Assembly: GCF_003943735.1 (NCBI RefSeq)
Contig: NZ_RJMV01000011.1
Location: 1 to 64,000, forward strand
Direction: 5' to 3'
From: Streptococcus sanguinis
Lineage (GTDB): Bacteria; Bacillota; Bacilli; Lactobacillales; Streptococcaceae
DNA: 64,000 nt
Program-made: the position numbers and the translations under genes
Part shown: positions 28,916 to 36,908 of the stretch, in pieces
Layout of the letters: each line of letters begins with the position of its first letter
Numbering within the stretch: the stretch's first letter is position 1
The notes under the pieces: generated by a model
Seen by the model: only the letters and a program-made list of their open reading frames with translations
The model's database searches: none
What the model was told of the DNA's origin: nothing

Positions 28916-29696
28916 GAAAAAAGGACTAGAAAAATCATTAGCCGTCTTTGTACTGGCAATTGGACTAATTCTTTTCTACAGTTGGAATTTTGCAGCTAAC
29001 ATATTTTATATCGGAATCGCGCTGATTTTATTAGGTATTTTTAGTGTCTTTGTCCTATCTGATCTCTTGGTGACATGGGCTATGATTCTGGGTGTGGTTA
29101 TCGCAACTCTAATCTTGATCTTTGATGTAACCTATCTACCGGACAATCAAGTTCTCTTCTTGCTTTATGTCTTTCCTGTCAGTGCTTGGCTGACCAGCCG
29201 AGTGAATTTCTATCTCCATCAGCGCTTGGGATTAGTGCAGGATGACAGTGAAGATGCTGCTGAGGCTTATGAAGAAATGGTTCAGAAAGTAAATCAGAAA
29301 CAAGCTCCAGCCTTTCAGGCTTTGCTGGTCCATTGGGCACACAATCATCATTTTTATCAAATTCACTCTCGGGAGTACAAGCGGATGCTCAAGAGAATTT
29401 TACGACTGCTTAACTGGGACTTCCAGAATGTAGAAACAGTTTACTATGTATCCAATGGTAACTTTCTCGTTCTGGTAGAAGATCTCGATCAGGAAGTCAA
29501 GGAATATTTCCAAGAGAAAGTGCGTGACGATTTAACGATGATGCACTTTGAGAATAAGAAAACTGACCAAAAAATTCAGTTTCAGTCCGGCAGTTTAAAA
29601 TTGAACGCTCAAAACATTGACAAATTCCATAATTTTGATGACGCTTTGAGCAATCTGGAGCGTCAGCTTGAAACCGACATTATCGTAGAATACTAG
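28908..29696 (+). CDS. Membrane protein with degenerate GGDEF-like domain (YdaK/PssE-like)
   Basis: 262 residues. Four hydrophobic segments fill residues 8-105. The cytoplasmic C-terminal half has the shape of a diguanylate-cyclase fold: a segment VETVYYVSNGNFLVLVED (about 174-191) lies where an active enzyme has RxGGDEF, and a following FQSGSLKL strand and DDALSNLE helix fit the later parts. The signature is lost (SNGNF), so it cannot make c-di-GMP. Similar degenerate GGDEF membrane proteins accompany synthases in Bacillus (YdaK) and Listeria (PssE), where they bind c-di-GMP. Assignment is by eye and moderate; ligand unknown. Confidence 0.65.
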   Translation: MFRKKGLEKSLAVFVLAIGLILFYSWNFAANIFYIGIALILLGIFSVFVLSDLLVTWAMILGVVIATLILIFDVTYLPDNQVLFLLYVFPVSAWLTSRVNFYLHQRLGLVQDDSEDAAEAYEEMVQKVNQKQAPAFQALLVHWAHNHHFYQIHSREYKRMLKRILRLLNWDFQNVETVYYVSNGNFLVLVEDLDQEVKEYFQEKVRDDLTMMHFENKKTDQKIQFQSGSLKLNAQNIDKFHNFDDALSNLERQLETDIIVEY

Positions 29697-29707
29697 GAGG
29701 TAAACAC

Positions 29708-29851
29708 ATGTCTTTAACAGAAGTATTTTTTATCATCTCTATGGTGCTAAGTATCTTTTTTGCTATTAGCTTTTTGGTCCTCTTCATTTATTATCTGGTT
29801 ATTTACAATCGGGTCAATAAAAATTTTAGGGCGGTGACTCGTCATGATTAG
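29708..29851 (+). CDS. 47-residue single-span membrane protein in the polysaccharide operon
   Basis: ATG with AGGAGG 7 bp upstream, 11 bp after the preceding gene and overlapping the synthase start by 8 bp. Residues 5-33 are continuously hydrophobic (FFIISMVLSIFFAISFLVLF and following), then a basic tail NRVNKNF. The tight coupling and good ribosome site argue that it is real. By position it could be a small synthase subunit, like the short accessory proteins of cellulose and PNAG synthases. No homologue recognised. Confidence 0.8.
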   Translation: MSLTEVFFIISMVLSIFFAISFLVLFIYYLVIYNRVNKNFRAVTRHD

Positions 29852-31154
29852 TCAGCTTATTATGATTATCACCCTGTTCTCAATCTGGATGTCTCTGGCT
29901 TGGGCTTTGGTTATTCTATGCTCTTCCGTACATTTCTGGATGAAACGCAGTGACTTCAACGTGGATACCAGCCCATTGGAACATTATCCTATGGTTACAG
30001 TCGTTGTCCCTGCCCACAATGAAGATGTGGTTATCGCTCAGACAACTAAGGCCATTCTTGATTTGGACTATCCTCATGACCGAGTGGAAGTTCTGCTCTT
30101 TGCGGACAACTGCTCGGACGATACCTATCAGGAAATGCTGAAAGTACAGGCTATGCCTGAGTATGCTGGACGCAATGTTATAATTACAGACCGTACAGGT
30201 ACGGGAGGTAAGGCAGGGGTGCTGAATGATGCCCTGAAGATGGCCAAGGGTGAATATATCTGTGTCTACGATGCGGATGCCATGCCAGAAAAGAATGCTC
30301 TTTACTTCCTAGTTAAGAAAGTTTTAGAAGATCCAGAACGTCACGTTGCTTCCTTTGGACGCAATAAGACCCGTAATGCCAACCAGAACTTCCTGACCCG
30401 TTGTATCAACCAAGAAATCGTTGTAACTCAGCGTGTTTACCACGTAGGTATGTGGCATCTCTTCAAGATTGGACGGATTCCAGGTACAAACTTCTTGATT
30501 AACACTGAGTTTGTTAAGAGTATTGGTGGTTGGAAAAATGGTGCCTTGACAGAGGATACGGAAATTTCCTTTAAGATTATGCAGAGCGGCAAACTGATTG
30601 CTTTGGCTTATAACTCAGAGGCTTTCCAGCAAGAACCAGAAACCCTCAAGTCCTACTACTTGCAGCGTAAGCGCTGGGCTAAGGGGAATTATGAGGTGGT
30701 TATTGACAACTTCAAGCATCTTTTTAGCGGCGGTAACTGGCGTGTGAAACTGGAAGTGTTTAATTATTCTTGTATCTTCTTCTGGTTCAATTTGGCGATT
30801 GTCCTATCTGACTTGGTTTTCTTTGCCAATGTAGCGGCGATGATTACCCAGCTCTTTATACCGGATGTGCGGATTCCTTTCGCTTTTGATGCTCAGAATA
30901 TCTATATCGTCCAGCTGATGCTCTTTAACTGGCTTCTGATGATTTTGCTTTATCTTTTGCAGATCAATATCGCCCTGGCTTCTCAGTTTGGACAGGCGAC
31001 AACCAAACAGATTTGGCTGGCCCTTTTGTCCTATTTGACTTACTCTCAGCTCTTTATCGTTGTCTCTTTAGACGCAGTAGGATCTGTTATCTTGGACAAG
31101 ATTTTGAAGCGGAAAGAAACCAAGTGGGTTAAAACAAAACGATTTGCAGGTTAG
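29844..31154 (+). CDS. Processive family 2 glycosyltransferase (cellulose/chitin-synthase-like)
   Basis: 436 residues. One N-terminal helix, a GT2 catalytic domain, then about four C-terminal helices (from residue 305). The processive-synthase motifs are present in order: DNCSDD (near 88), DAD (near 142), TED (near 235) and QRKRW (274-278). Such enzymes polymerise a beta-linked sugar and extrude it. The upstream epimerase suggests UDP-ManNAc or UDP-GlcNAc as donor. Closest in type to Bacillus YdaM and Listeria PssC. No PilZ domain is present, so any control would come through a partner. Confidence 0.9.
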   Translation: MISQLIMIITLFSIWMSLAWALVILCSSVHFWMKRSDFNVDTSPLEHYPMVTVVVPAHNEDVVIAQTTKAILDLDYPHDRVEVLLFADNCSDDTYQEMLKVQAMPEYAGRNVIITDRTGTGGKAGVLNDALKMAKGEYICVYDADAMPEKNALYFLVKKVLEDPERHVASFGRNKTRNANQNFLTRCINQEIVVTQRVYHVGMWHLFKIGRIPGTNFLINTEFVKSIGGWKNGALTEDTEISFKIMQSGKLIALAYNSEAFQQEPETLKSYYLQRKRWAKGNYEVVIDNFKHLFSGGNWRVKLEVFNYSCIFFWFNLAIVLSDLVFFANVAAMITQLFIPDVRIPFAFDAQNIYIVQLMLFNWLLMILLYLLQINIALASQFGQATTKQIWLALLSYLTYSQLFIVVSLDAVGSVILDKILKRKETKWVKTKRFAG

Positions 31155-31162
31155 GAGAAAGT

Positions 31163-32269
31163 GTGAAAAGAACAAGATTAAGATTTATTTGGTTTGTGAT
31201 AATTCTGGCTGTCTTGGCTAGTATCCTCTTGTACACCCGTATGGGCAGTACTCCTAATATCAAAAAGAAGATATACAGCCAATGGTCTAAAGAATATGTC
31301 GTAACCAAGGACAAATTGTCTTATATCAGGACGACAAACAGTAAGACTGAAGACGTTGTGTTGTCTGAGGCACAGGGTTATGGCATGGTGATTGCTGTGG
31401 ATGCAGCTAAGCAAGGTGATGCCAGTTCGGCTGATTTTGAAAAGCTCTACCAATATTATCTAGCTCATCGTCTGAAAGATACCCAGCTCATGTCTTGGAA
31501 GCAGACGATTAAGGATGGTAAGAGCAATCATGAAGACGAAAACAATGCTACAGACGGCGATCTTTACATTGCCTATGCTTTGATTCAGGCAGCTAAACAG
31601 TGGCCGGACAAGGCGAAAGAATACCAAGATCAGGCTCAGGCTATTCTGAAAGATGTCTTGGCATATAACTATAATGAAAGCAACGGTGTTTTGACGGTTG
31701 GGAACTGGGCAAATGCAGAATCGAAATTTTATAATCTCATGCGGACTTCTGATACATTGCCGCAGCAGTTCCAAGCTTTCTATGAGTTGACAAAGGATAA
31801 GCAGTGGCTGACAATCCGAGATAACATGCTTAGCAAACTTGAAGCAATCAGTGCTGATAATAAGACTGGTTTGATACCAGACTTTATCTGGGTTGACGGT
31901 GACAAAGTTCGGGCAGCTGATGCTGATACAGTTGAGTCTGCAAATGATGGCTATTATTCTTATAATGCCTGCCGACTTCCTTACAACCTGGCTCAAAGCA
32001 AGGATGAAAAAAGTCAAAAAATGCTGAAGAAGATGTTAAACTTCTTCCTCAGTCAAGAAAAGATCTATGCGGGCTACACTCTGAAAGGGAAGGCTCTCAA
32101 TAGTAATCAGGCTGGCAGCTTTACTGCTCCAGTATTCTATGCGGCTAATAACAACATTGAATTCCGCAAATTAGTGCAGCAGAATAAATATCTCTTCATG
32201 CAAGGCTTACCGTCAGATAATTACTATGACGCAGCTGTGACTACAATGATTGCTTTAGAAACTTTATAA
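31163..32269 (+). CDS. Glycoside hydrolase family 8 protein, membrane-anchored
   Basis: 368 residues from GTG, with TTAGGAG 8 bp upstream. The N-terminal signal anchor (residues 9-24) puts it outside the cell. SEAQGYGM holds the expected acid glutamate (near 69), and ATDGDLYIAYALIQAAKQW (from near 129) fits the GH8 signature as I recall it. Where cellulase-type GH8 has the base aspartate (YDAxR), this protein has asparagine (SYNACR, near 268), as in GH8 subfamilies that use another residue. It probably trims or releases the polymer made by the synthase, as BcsZ and PssZ do. Last gene of the operon. Confidence 0.88.
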   Translation: MKRTRLRFIWFVIILAVLASILLYTRMGSTPNIKKKIYSQWSKEYVVTKDKLSYIRTTNSKTEDVVLSEAQGYGMVIAVDAAKQGDASSADFEKLYQYYLAHRLKDTQLMSWKQTIKDGKSNHEDENNATDGDLYIAYALIQAAKQWPDKAKEYQDQAQAILKDVLAYNYNESNGVLTVGNWANAESKFYNLMRTSDTLPQQFQAFYELTKDKQWLTIRDNMLSKLEAISADNKTGLIPDFIWVDGDKVRAADADTVESANDGYYSYNACRLPYNLAQSKDEKSQKMLKKMLNFFLSQEKIYAGYTLKGKALNSNQAGSFTAPVFYAANNNIEFRKLVQQNKYLFMQGLPSDNYYDAAVTTMIALETL

Positions 32270-32318
32270 TGCAGAAACAAGCAAGATGAAAATTTTGCTT
32301 AAGATCATGCAGACAATA

Positions 32319-32354
32319 GGGTGGGACAGAATAATGTTTGTCTCATCCTTTTTT
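32319..32354 (+). terminator. Terminator of the polysaccharide operon; GTGGGAC-type repeat hairpin
   Basis: GGGTGGGACA (32319-32328) pairs with TGTCTCATCC (32339-32348) including G-U pairs, followed by six T residues. It shares the GTGGGAC...GTCTC design with the hairpin at 56052. Confidence 0.8.
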
Positions 32355-32646
32355 GAATAAAAGGATTGAGATTTATTTCGCAAAGCGTTACAAAAGAAAG
32401 CCTGTATTTATGCAAAATCAGGACTTATCCAGTTTCTAGATATTGAGAAACCTGTCGTATGTGTAAATGGTCCGACACTATTTGTTCGCATGGATAAGAG
32501 CACCATCCATGATGTTAATCTTCATATTATGAAGAGTAATGTGCTTGTCTTCGTTCCAATAATGTTCTTGCTCTCTGATTCTGAGCAAAATAGTTTTGTT
32601 CGTCAAAGAATTCATATATAATATACGGTACAAAGAGAGGACGAGT
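32355..32646. other. Intergenic stretch with promoter before the DUF1033 gene
   Basis: With the terminator this makes 377 bp between genes. A frame open from about 32370 to 32621 ends in a 43-codon ATG reading (32490-32621) but has no ribosome site and is probably chance or a remnant. A -10 TATAAT near 32619 with a TTTTGT 17 bp upstream could be the promoter of the next gene. Confidence 0.45.
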
Positions 32647-33027
32647 ATGTATTGTGTAATTGAGATGTACGGGGACTATGAACCGTGGTGGTTCCTGGAT
32701 GGCTGGGAAGAAGATGTTGTTGCAAAGAAGCAGTTCAACGATTATTATGAAGCCCTTAAATATTATAAAAACCGCTGGCTGCAAATGGCAGACCAGTCAC
32801 CTTTGTATAAGAGCCGCAGTGATTTAATGACAATTTTTTGGGATCCGGAGGATCAGCGCTGGTGTGAGGAGTGCGATGAGAATGTTCAGCAATACCACTC
32901 TCTGTTTTTGCTGGAGAATGAGTGCAAGATTCCTAAAAGCAAATACCGCCCGGGCTATACTAAGCAGAACGGTCTTGAAAAGCACCGAGCTTGCTCAACT
33001 AAACTAAAATCCGCTAAGCCTCTTTAA
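32647..33027 (+). CDS. DUF1033 family protein
   Basis: 126 residues from the ATG at 32647, preceded by AGAGAGGACGAGT. The sequence (CVIEMYGDYEPWWFLDGWEE at the start; aromatic, acidic and positively tailed) is what I recognise as DUF1033, a small protein repeatedly found just upstream of the competence pilin operon in streptococci. No catalytic motif is evident. A longer in-frame start at 32596 overlaps the presumed promoter and is less likely. Function unknown. Confidence 0.85.
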   Translation: MYCVIEMYGDYEPWWFLDGWEEDVVAKKQFNDYYEALKYYKNRWLQMADQSPLYKSRSDLMTIFWDPEDQRWCEECDENVQQYHSLFLLENECKIPKSKYRPGYTKQNGLEKHRACSTKLKSAKPL

Positions 33028-33063
33028 ATCGACAGAATATATTTTACAAATCTGATATTAGAG

Positions 33064-33117
33064 CAGCAGAAGAGACCTAACTTGTTAGAAGTTAAGTTTC
33101 TTCCGCTGTTTTTTTCT
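33064..33117 (+). terminator. Terminator between the DUF1033 gene and comYA
   Basis: A 20-position stem (33064-33083 with the segment ending 33110; two mismatches, one G-U) followed by seven T residues. It insulates the competence operon from upstream reading. Confidence 0.85.
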
Positions 33118-33131
33118 TTTTCTGGATTTTT

Positions 33132-33139
33132 TGCGAATA
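33132..33139 (+). promoter_or_regulatory. SigX (ComX) combox of the comY operon
   Basis: TGCGAATA, matching TNCGAATA, with a T-rich stretch upstream and no sigma-70 -35/-10. It lies 19 bp before the comYA ATG, so the operon should be switched on only in competent cells. Confidence 0.8.
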
Positions 33140-33157
33140 GTAAGGTGAGGAGGATGT

Positions 33158-34099
33158 ATGGTTCAAGAAATTGCAAAAGAAATGATTAGGCAGGCTCGGC
33201 AAGAGGGGGCGCAGGATATTTACCTCATTCCTAAGACTACTTGCTATGAGCTTTATATGAGAATCGGTGATGAACGTCGTTTTATAAAGACTTATGATTT
33301 CGAGCTTCTGTCAGCTGTTATCAGCCACTTTAAGTTTGTCGCAGGTATGAATGTTGGAGAGAAGCGCCGCAGTCAGCTTGGGTCTTGCGATTATGACTGC
33401 GAGGAAGCCAAGGTTTCAATCCGGCTGTCGACAGTTGGGGATTACCGTGGTTTTGAAAGTCTGGTTATCCGACTCCTTCATGACGAAGACAGGGAGCTGC
33501 GCTTTTGGTTTGAGCAATTGCCGGAGCTGCGCAAGAAAATTCAGGCTCGCGGCCTCTATCTATTCTCAGGACCAGTCGGCAGCGGCAAGACGACCTTGAT
33601 GTATCATTTGGCTCAGCTCAAATTTTCTGGCCAGCAGGTTATGTCAATTGAAGATCCGGTTGAAATTAAGCAAGAGGCTATGCTGCAGCTGCAGCTGAAC
33701 GAAACCATTGGCATGACTTATGACAGTCTGATTAAGCTGTCTCTGCGACATCGGCCGGATCTCTTGATTATCGGGGAAATCCGTGATCGAGAGACAGCTA
33801 GGGCAGTGGTTCGGGCAAGTTTGACCGGAGCTACGGTCTTTTCAACGATTCATGCCAAGAGTGTTCGCGGTGTCTATGAGCGGCTTTTGGAATTAGACGT
33901 TAGTGAGGACGAGCTAAGAATGGTGCTTCAAGGTGTTTGTTACCAGCGTTTAATTGGGGGAGGAGGTGTCGTTGATTTTGTCAGTCAAAACTATCAAGAG
34001 CACGAAGCCGCAGTCTGGAATCAGCAGATTGATCAGCTTTTTGCAGAAGGACATATCAGTGCTGAGCAAAGGCAGACAGAAAAAATTGTCTACGCCTAA
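33158..34099 (+). CDS. comYA: ComYA (ComGA), competence pseudopilus assembly ATPase
   Basis: 313 residues, GspE/PilB secretion ATPase family. Walker A GPVGSGKTT (near 138-146), Asp box SIEDPVE, Walker B LLIIGEIRD and His box STIHAKS. It powers assembly of the DNA-uptake pseudopilus at the inner membrane. GAGGAGG lies upstream of the ATG. First gene of the SigX-controlled comY operon. Confidence 0.95.
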   Translation: MVQEIAKEMIRQARQEGAQDIYLIPKTTCYELYMRIGDERRFIKTYDFELLSAVISHFKFVAGMNVGEKRRSQLGSCDYDCEEAKVSIRLSTVGDYRGFESLVIRLLHDEDRELRFWFEQLPELRKKIQARGLYLFSGPVGSGKTTLMYHLAQLKFSGQQVMSIEDPVEIKQEAMLQLQLNETIGMTYDSLIKLSLRHRPDLLIIGEIRDRETARAVVRASLTGATVFSTIHAKSVRGVYERLLELDVSEDELRMVLQGVCYQRLIGGGGVVDFVSQNYQEHEAAVWNQQIDQLFAEGHISAEQRQTEKIVYA

Positions 34100-35063
34100 G
34101 CAGAAAAAGATTATTGAGCTCTTTCATAATCTCTTTAGCAGCGGTTTTCACTTAGCAGAGATTGTAGACTTTCTGAGACGAAGTGCCTTGTTGGAGGAAG
34201 TGTATGTCGCAGAAATGCGGGCAGGCTTGTCAGCTGGTCAGTCCTTTTCAGAGATTGTCAGTCGACTGGGATTTTCCGACAGCGTTGTAACCCAGCTTTC
34301 CTTATCTGAGCTGCATGGCAATCTGACACTTAGTCTGGGCAAAATTGAGGCCTATCTGGAAAATCTGTCCAAGGTTAAGAAAAAATTGATAGAGGTAGGG
34401 ACCTATCCTCTCATGCTGCTGGGCTTTTTGGTCCTTATCATGCTGGGCTTGCGCAACTATCTTCTGCCTCAATTAGACAGCCAGAATCTAGCTACCCGGC
34501 TGATTAATCACCTGCCTCAGATCTTTTTGTGGAGCAGCTTTGCTTTAGCTGTCTTGGTTTCATTGGCTGTCTTTTACTATCGAAAGTCATCCAAGATTCG
34601 TTTTTTCAGCAAACTAGCAGCTCTGCCATTTATTGGACGTTTGGTACAGGCTTACTTGACCGCTTATTATGCTCGTGAATGGGGAAATATGATTGGTCAG
34701 GGCTTGGAACTGAGTCAGATTTTTGCGATTATGCAGGAGCAGCCTTCCCAGCTCTTTCAGGAAATAGGAGAAGATATGGCTGCTGCTTTGCAAGGCGGTC
34801 AAGGCTATGCGGACAAGGTGGCGAGCTATCCTTTCTTTAAGAAAGAATTGTCCTTGATGATCGAGTATGGTGAGGTCAAGTCCAAGCTGGGGAGTGAACT
34901 GGAAGTCTATGCTGAAAAGACATGGGAGGAATTTTTCCTACGTATCAACCGAGCCATGAATTTCATTCAGCCCCTAGTATTTATTTTTGTTGCCTTAGTG
35001 ATTGTTTTACTTTATGCGGCAATGCTCTTGCCCATTTATCAGAATATGGAGGTTCATTTGTAA
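34059..35063 (+). CDS. comYB: ComYB (ComGB), pseudopilus polytopic membrane protein
   Basis: 334 residues from GTG 34059. GspF/PilC fold with three membrane segments (near residues 120-145, 165-190 and the C-terminal FIFVALVIVLLYAAMLLPIY). The frame stays open back to 33954, but homologous residues begin near KGRQKKLSTPKQ; the GTG has AGAAGGA 7 bp upstream and gives a 41-bp overlap with comYA. It serves as platform protein for the ATPase ComYA. The start is inferred. Confidence 0.9.
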   Translation: MLSKGRQKKLSTPKQKKIIELFHNLFSSGFHLAEIVDFLRRSALLEEVYVAEMRAGLSAGQSFSEIVSRLGFSDSVVTQLSLSELHGNLTLSLGKIEAYLENLSKVKKKLIEVGTYPLMLLGFLVLIMLGLRNYLLPQLDSQNLATRLINHLPQIFLWSSFALAVLVSLAVFYYRKSSKIRFFSKLAALPFIGRLVQAYLTAYYAREWGNMIGQGLELSQIFAIMQEQPSQLFQEIGEDMAAALQGGQGYADKVASYPFFKKELSLMIEYGEVKSKLGSELEVYAEKTWEEFFLRINRAMNFIQPLVFIFVALVIVLLYAAMLLPIYQNMEVHL

Positions 35064-35380
35064 TGAAAAAACTTAATACCTTAAAAGTTCAAGCATTCAC
35101 CCTTGTGGAAATGCTGATTGTCTTGCTGGTTATCAGCGTACTCTTGCTGCTCTTTGTGCCTAATCTGACCAAGCAAAAAGATGCTGTTTCAGATACAGGA
35201 ACTGCAGCGGTGGTCAAGGTAGTAGAAAGCCAGGCGGAGCTGTATGAACTGAAGAATACCAATGAAAAGGCTAGCCTAAGCAAGCTAGTCAGCGCAGGAA
35301 ATATCAGCCAGAAGCAGGCGGATTCATATAAGGCTTACTATGGAAAACACAGTGGCGAAACTCAAGTGGTTGCCAATTAA
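35063..35380 (+). CDS. comYC: ComYC (ComGC), major competence pseudopilin
   Basis: 105 residues from the ATG that overlaps the comYB stop by one base (TAATG). The prepilin signature QAFTLVEM (cleavage by PilD before F, near residues 11-12) is followed by a 25-residue hydrophobic helix. It forms the transformation pilus that binds DNA. The in-frame extension from 34922 lies inside comYB and is not homologous. Confidence 0.95.
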   Translation: MKKLNTLKVQAFTLVEMLIVLLVISVLLLLFVPNLTKQKDAVSDTGTAAVVKVVESQAELYELKNTNEKASLSKLVSAGNISQKQADSYKAYYGKHSGETQVVAN

Positions 35381-35774
35381 GGCTTTTACGCTGCTGGAAA
35401 GTCTCCTCGCTCTTTTTGTCGTTAGTTTTCTACTACTAGGCTTATCTGGCTCGGTGAGGGCTGGCTTCAATCAAGTTCAAGAGCAACTCTTCTTTTTAGA
35501 ATTTGAGCGGCTCTACCAGGAGACGCAGAGGCTGAGCTTAGCCGGTCATGAGAAGCTTTCTCTCAAGATTTCGGGACGTCAGATTTCCAATGGCTATCAA
35601 GAGCTGGACTTTCCACAAACTTTGCAGGAACATGAGCAGCAGGTCATTCAGTTTGACCGGGCTGGTGGGAATTCATCACTCAGCAAAATTACTTTTCAGA
35701 CGGAGGACAGGACAGTTGTTTACCAGCTTTATATGGGCAATGGTAAGTTTAAAAAGACGACAGCTTCAAGCTAG
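35340..35774 (+). CDS. comYD: ComYD (ComGD), minor pseudopilin
   Basis: 144 residues, with prepilin motif KAFTLLES (residues 14-21) and a hydrophobic helix. The start lies 41 bp inside comYC, so it is translated by coupling. A GTG at 35352 is an alternative. The C-terminal part has the FDRAGGNSSLSKITFQT strand pattern of GspH-like minor pilins. Confidence 0.92.
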   Translation: MENTVAKLKWLPIKAFTLLESLLALFVVSFLLLGLSGSVRAGFNQVQEQLFFLEFERLYQETQRLSLAGHEKLSLKISGRQISNGYQELDFPQTLQEHEQQVIQFDRAGGNSSLSKITFQTEDRTVVYQLYMGNGKFKKTTASS

Positions 35775-36033
35775 CATTCTGCTGGAAGCTCTGGTAGCCA
35801 TGGCAGTTTTTGCGGCTATTGCCAGTCTGCTTCTGGGACAGATTAGCCAGTCTCGTAAAGAGCAGCAGATCCTTCTGCAGCAGGAAGAGGTGCTTCGGGT
35901 AGCTCGTATGGCCCTGCAAACAGGACAAGAAGAGCTTCATATCAATGGAATTGCAGTGCGTCAGCTTAAGACAGATAAGCAGCTGCTGGTCTATCACGAA
36001 GGGGAGGTAGTTATTCGTGTCCAAAAACCTTAA
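35740..36033 (+). CDS. comYE: ComYE (ComGE), minor pseudopilin
   Basis: 97 residues from the ATG at 35740, giving the expected short basic leader, [20 protein letters not shown] helix and [15 protein letters not shown]. The frame is open upstream to 35548 but only inside comYD. It overlaps comYD by 35 bp. It has no canonical FTLLE; ASILLE is the usual ComGE variant. Confidence 0.88.
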   Translation: MVSLKRRQLQASILLEALVAMAVFAAIASLLLGQISQSRKEQQILLQQEEVLRVARMALQTGQEELHINGIAVRQLKTDKQLLVYHEGEVVIRVQKP

Positions 36034-36454
36034 AGTCAAGGCCTTTACTCTCTTGGAGGCTTTAGTAGCCTTGCTGGTTCTCAGTGGCGGTGTGTTAGTC
36101 TTTCAGGCCATGACCCAGCTCTTATCTTCAGAACTGCATCAGCAGGAAAACAATCAGCAGCAAGAGTGGCTTTTGTTTACCGACCAACTGGAGACGGAGC
36201 TTTCGCGAAGTCAATTTGACAAGGTAGAAGACAATAAAATCTACATCAGACAAGATGGCAGGGACTTGGCCTTGGGTAAATCCAAGGGCGATGATTTCCG
36301 TAAAACAGATAAGAGTGGTCGCGGCTACCAGCCCATGATTTATGGTTTAGAAGCAGCTGACGTCCGTCAGGACGGTAAGCTTGTCCATCTTCATTTTCGC
36401 TTTGAAAAAGGCTTAGAGAGGGAGTTCGTCTATCGTGTGGAAGAAGAAAGTTGA
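36017..36454 (+). CDS. comYF: ComYF (ComGF), minor pseudopilin
   Basis: 145 residues from GTG 36017. The prepilin motif KAFTLLEAL (near residues 8-16) and hydrophobic helix are followed by a globular part with [16 protein letters not shown], characteristic of ComGF. It overlaps comYE by 17 bp and comYG by 20 bp. Confidence 0.92.
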   Translation: MSKNLKVKAFTLLEALVALLVLSGGVLVFQAMTQLLSSELHQQENNQQQEWLLFTDQLETELSRSQFDKVEDNKIYIRQDGRDLALGKSKGDDFRKTDKSGRGYQPMIYGLEAADVRQDGKLVHLHFRFEKGLEREFVYRVEEES

Positions 36455-36827
36455 GGCTGGGATTTTACTGTATGCGCTATTGATGGCCGCTGTCTTTAGC
36501 CTGCTCCTGCAGTTTTATCTCAACCGTCAAGTCAGCAGTCAGCGTTTGCAGCTTTTCAACAGGGAAAGGACGGAAGCCTATGCAATGGCAGTTCTGACAA
36601 AAGCTACAGCCAAGGATGATAGCGGTGAGATGGAGTTTGAGCAGGGCAAGGCGGTCTACCGTAAGAAAGGGAAGGAACTGGAAATCAGCAGTCAGCTCAG
36701 CAGCGGGCATTCCTATTCCTTTACTTTTACCATTTCTAAGAAGGAGGAAGAGAAAGCTAAGGAAGACAAGAAAGCAACTGAGAAAAAGGAGAAAGCGGTT
36801 TCGGACAAAGCTGGTAAGTCGGACTAA
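36435..36827 (+). CDS. comYG: ComYG (ComGG), minor pseudopilin-like
   Basis: 130 residues from GTG 36435. Positively charged start, one hydrophobic helix ([19 protein letters not shown]), no clear prepilin cleavage site (AGILLYALL), and a highly charged Lys/Glu-rich tail (residues 95-130) likely to be flexible. The position fits ComGG of the pilus tip complex. Confidence 0.88.
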   Translation: MWKKKVEAGILLYALLMAAVFSLLLQFYLNRQVSSQRLQLFNRERTEAYAMAVLTKATAKDDSGEMEFEQGKAVYRKKGKELEISSQLSSGHSYSFTFTISKKEEEKAKEDKKATEKKEKAVSDKAGKSD

Positions 36828-36860
36828 TATAACTGTAAAATCTTTGTAATTTTATATATC

Positions 36861-36889
36861 TTGGAAAGGGGCCTTATTTTTGGTATGAT
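36861..36889 (+). promoter_or_regulatory. Promoter of the comYH-like methyltransferase gene
   Basis: TTGGAA (36861-36866), 17-bp spacer, TATGAT (36884-36889). The gene can thus be expressed without competence as well as by read-through from comY. Confidence 0.6.
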
Positions 36890-36908
36890 AGGATGAACGG
36901 AGGATTCC

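Noticed and set aside
32490..32621. 43-codon ATG frame (starting MDKSTIHDV) in the gap before the DUF1033 gene
   Set aside because: No ribosome site, no recognised similarity and it runs into the promoter of the next gene. It may be a remnant but cannot be supported as a gene.
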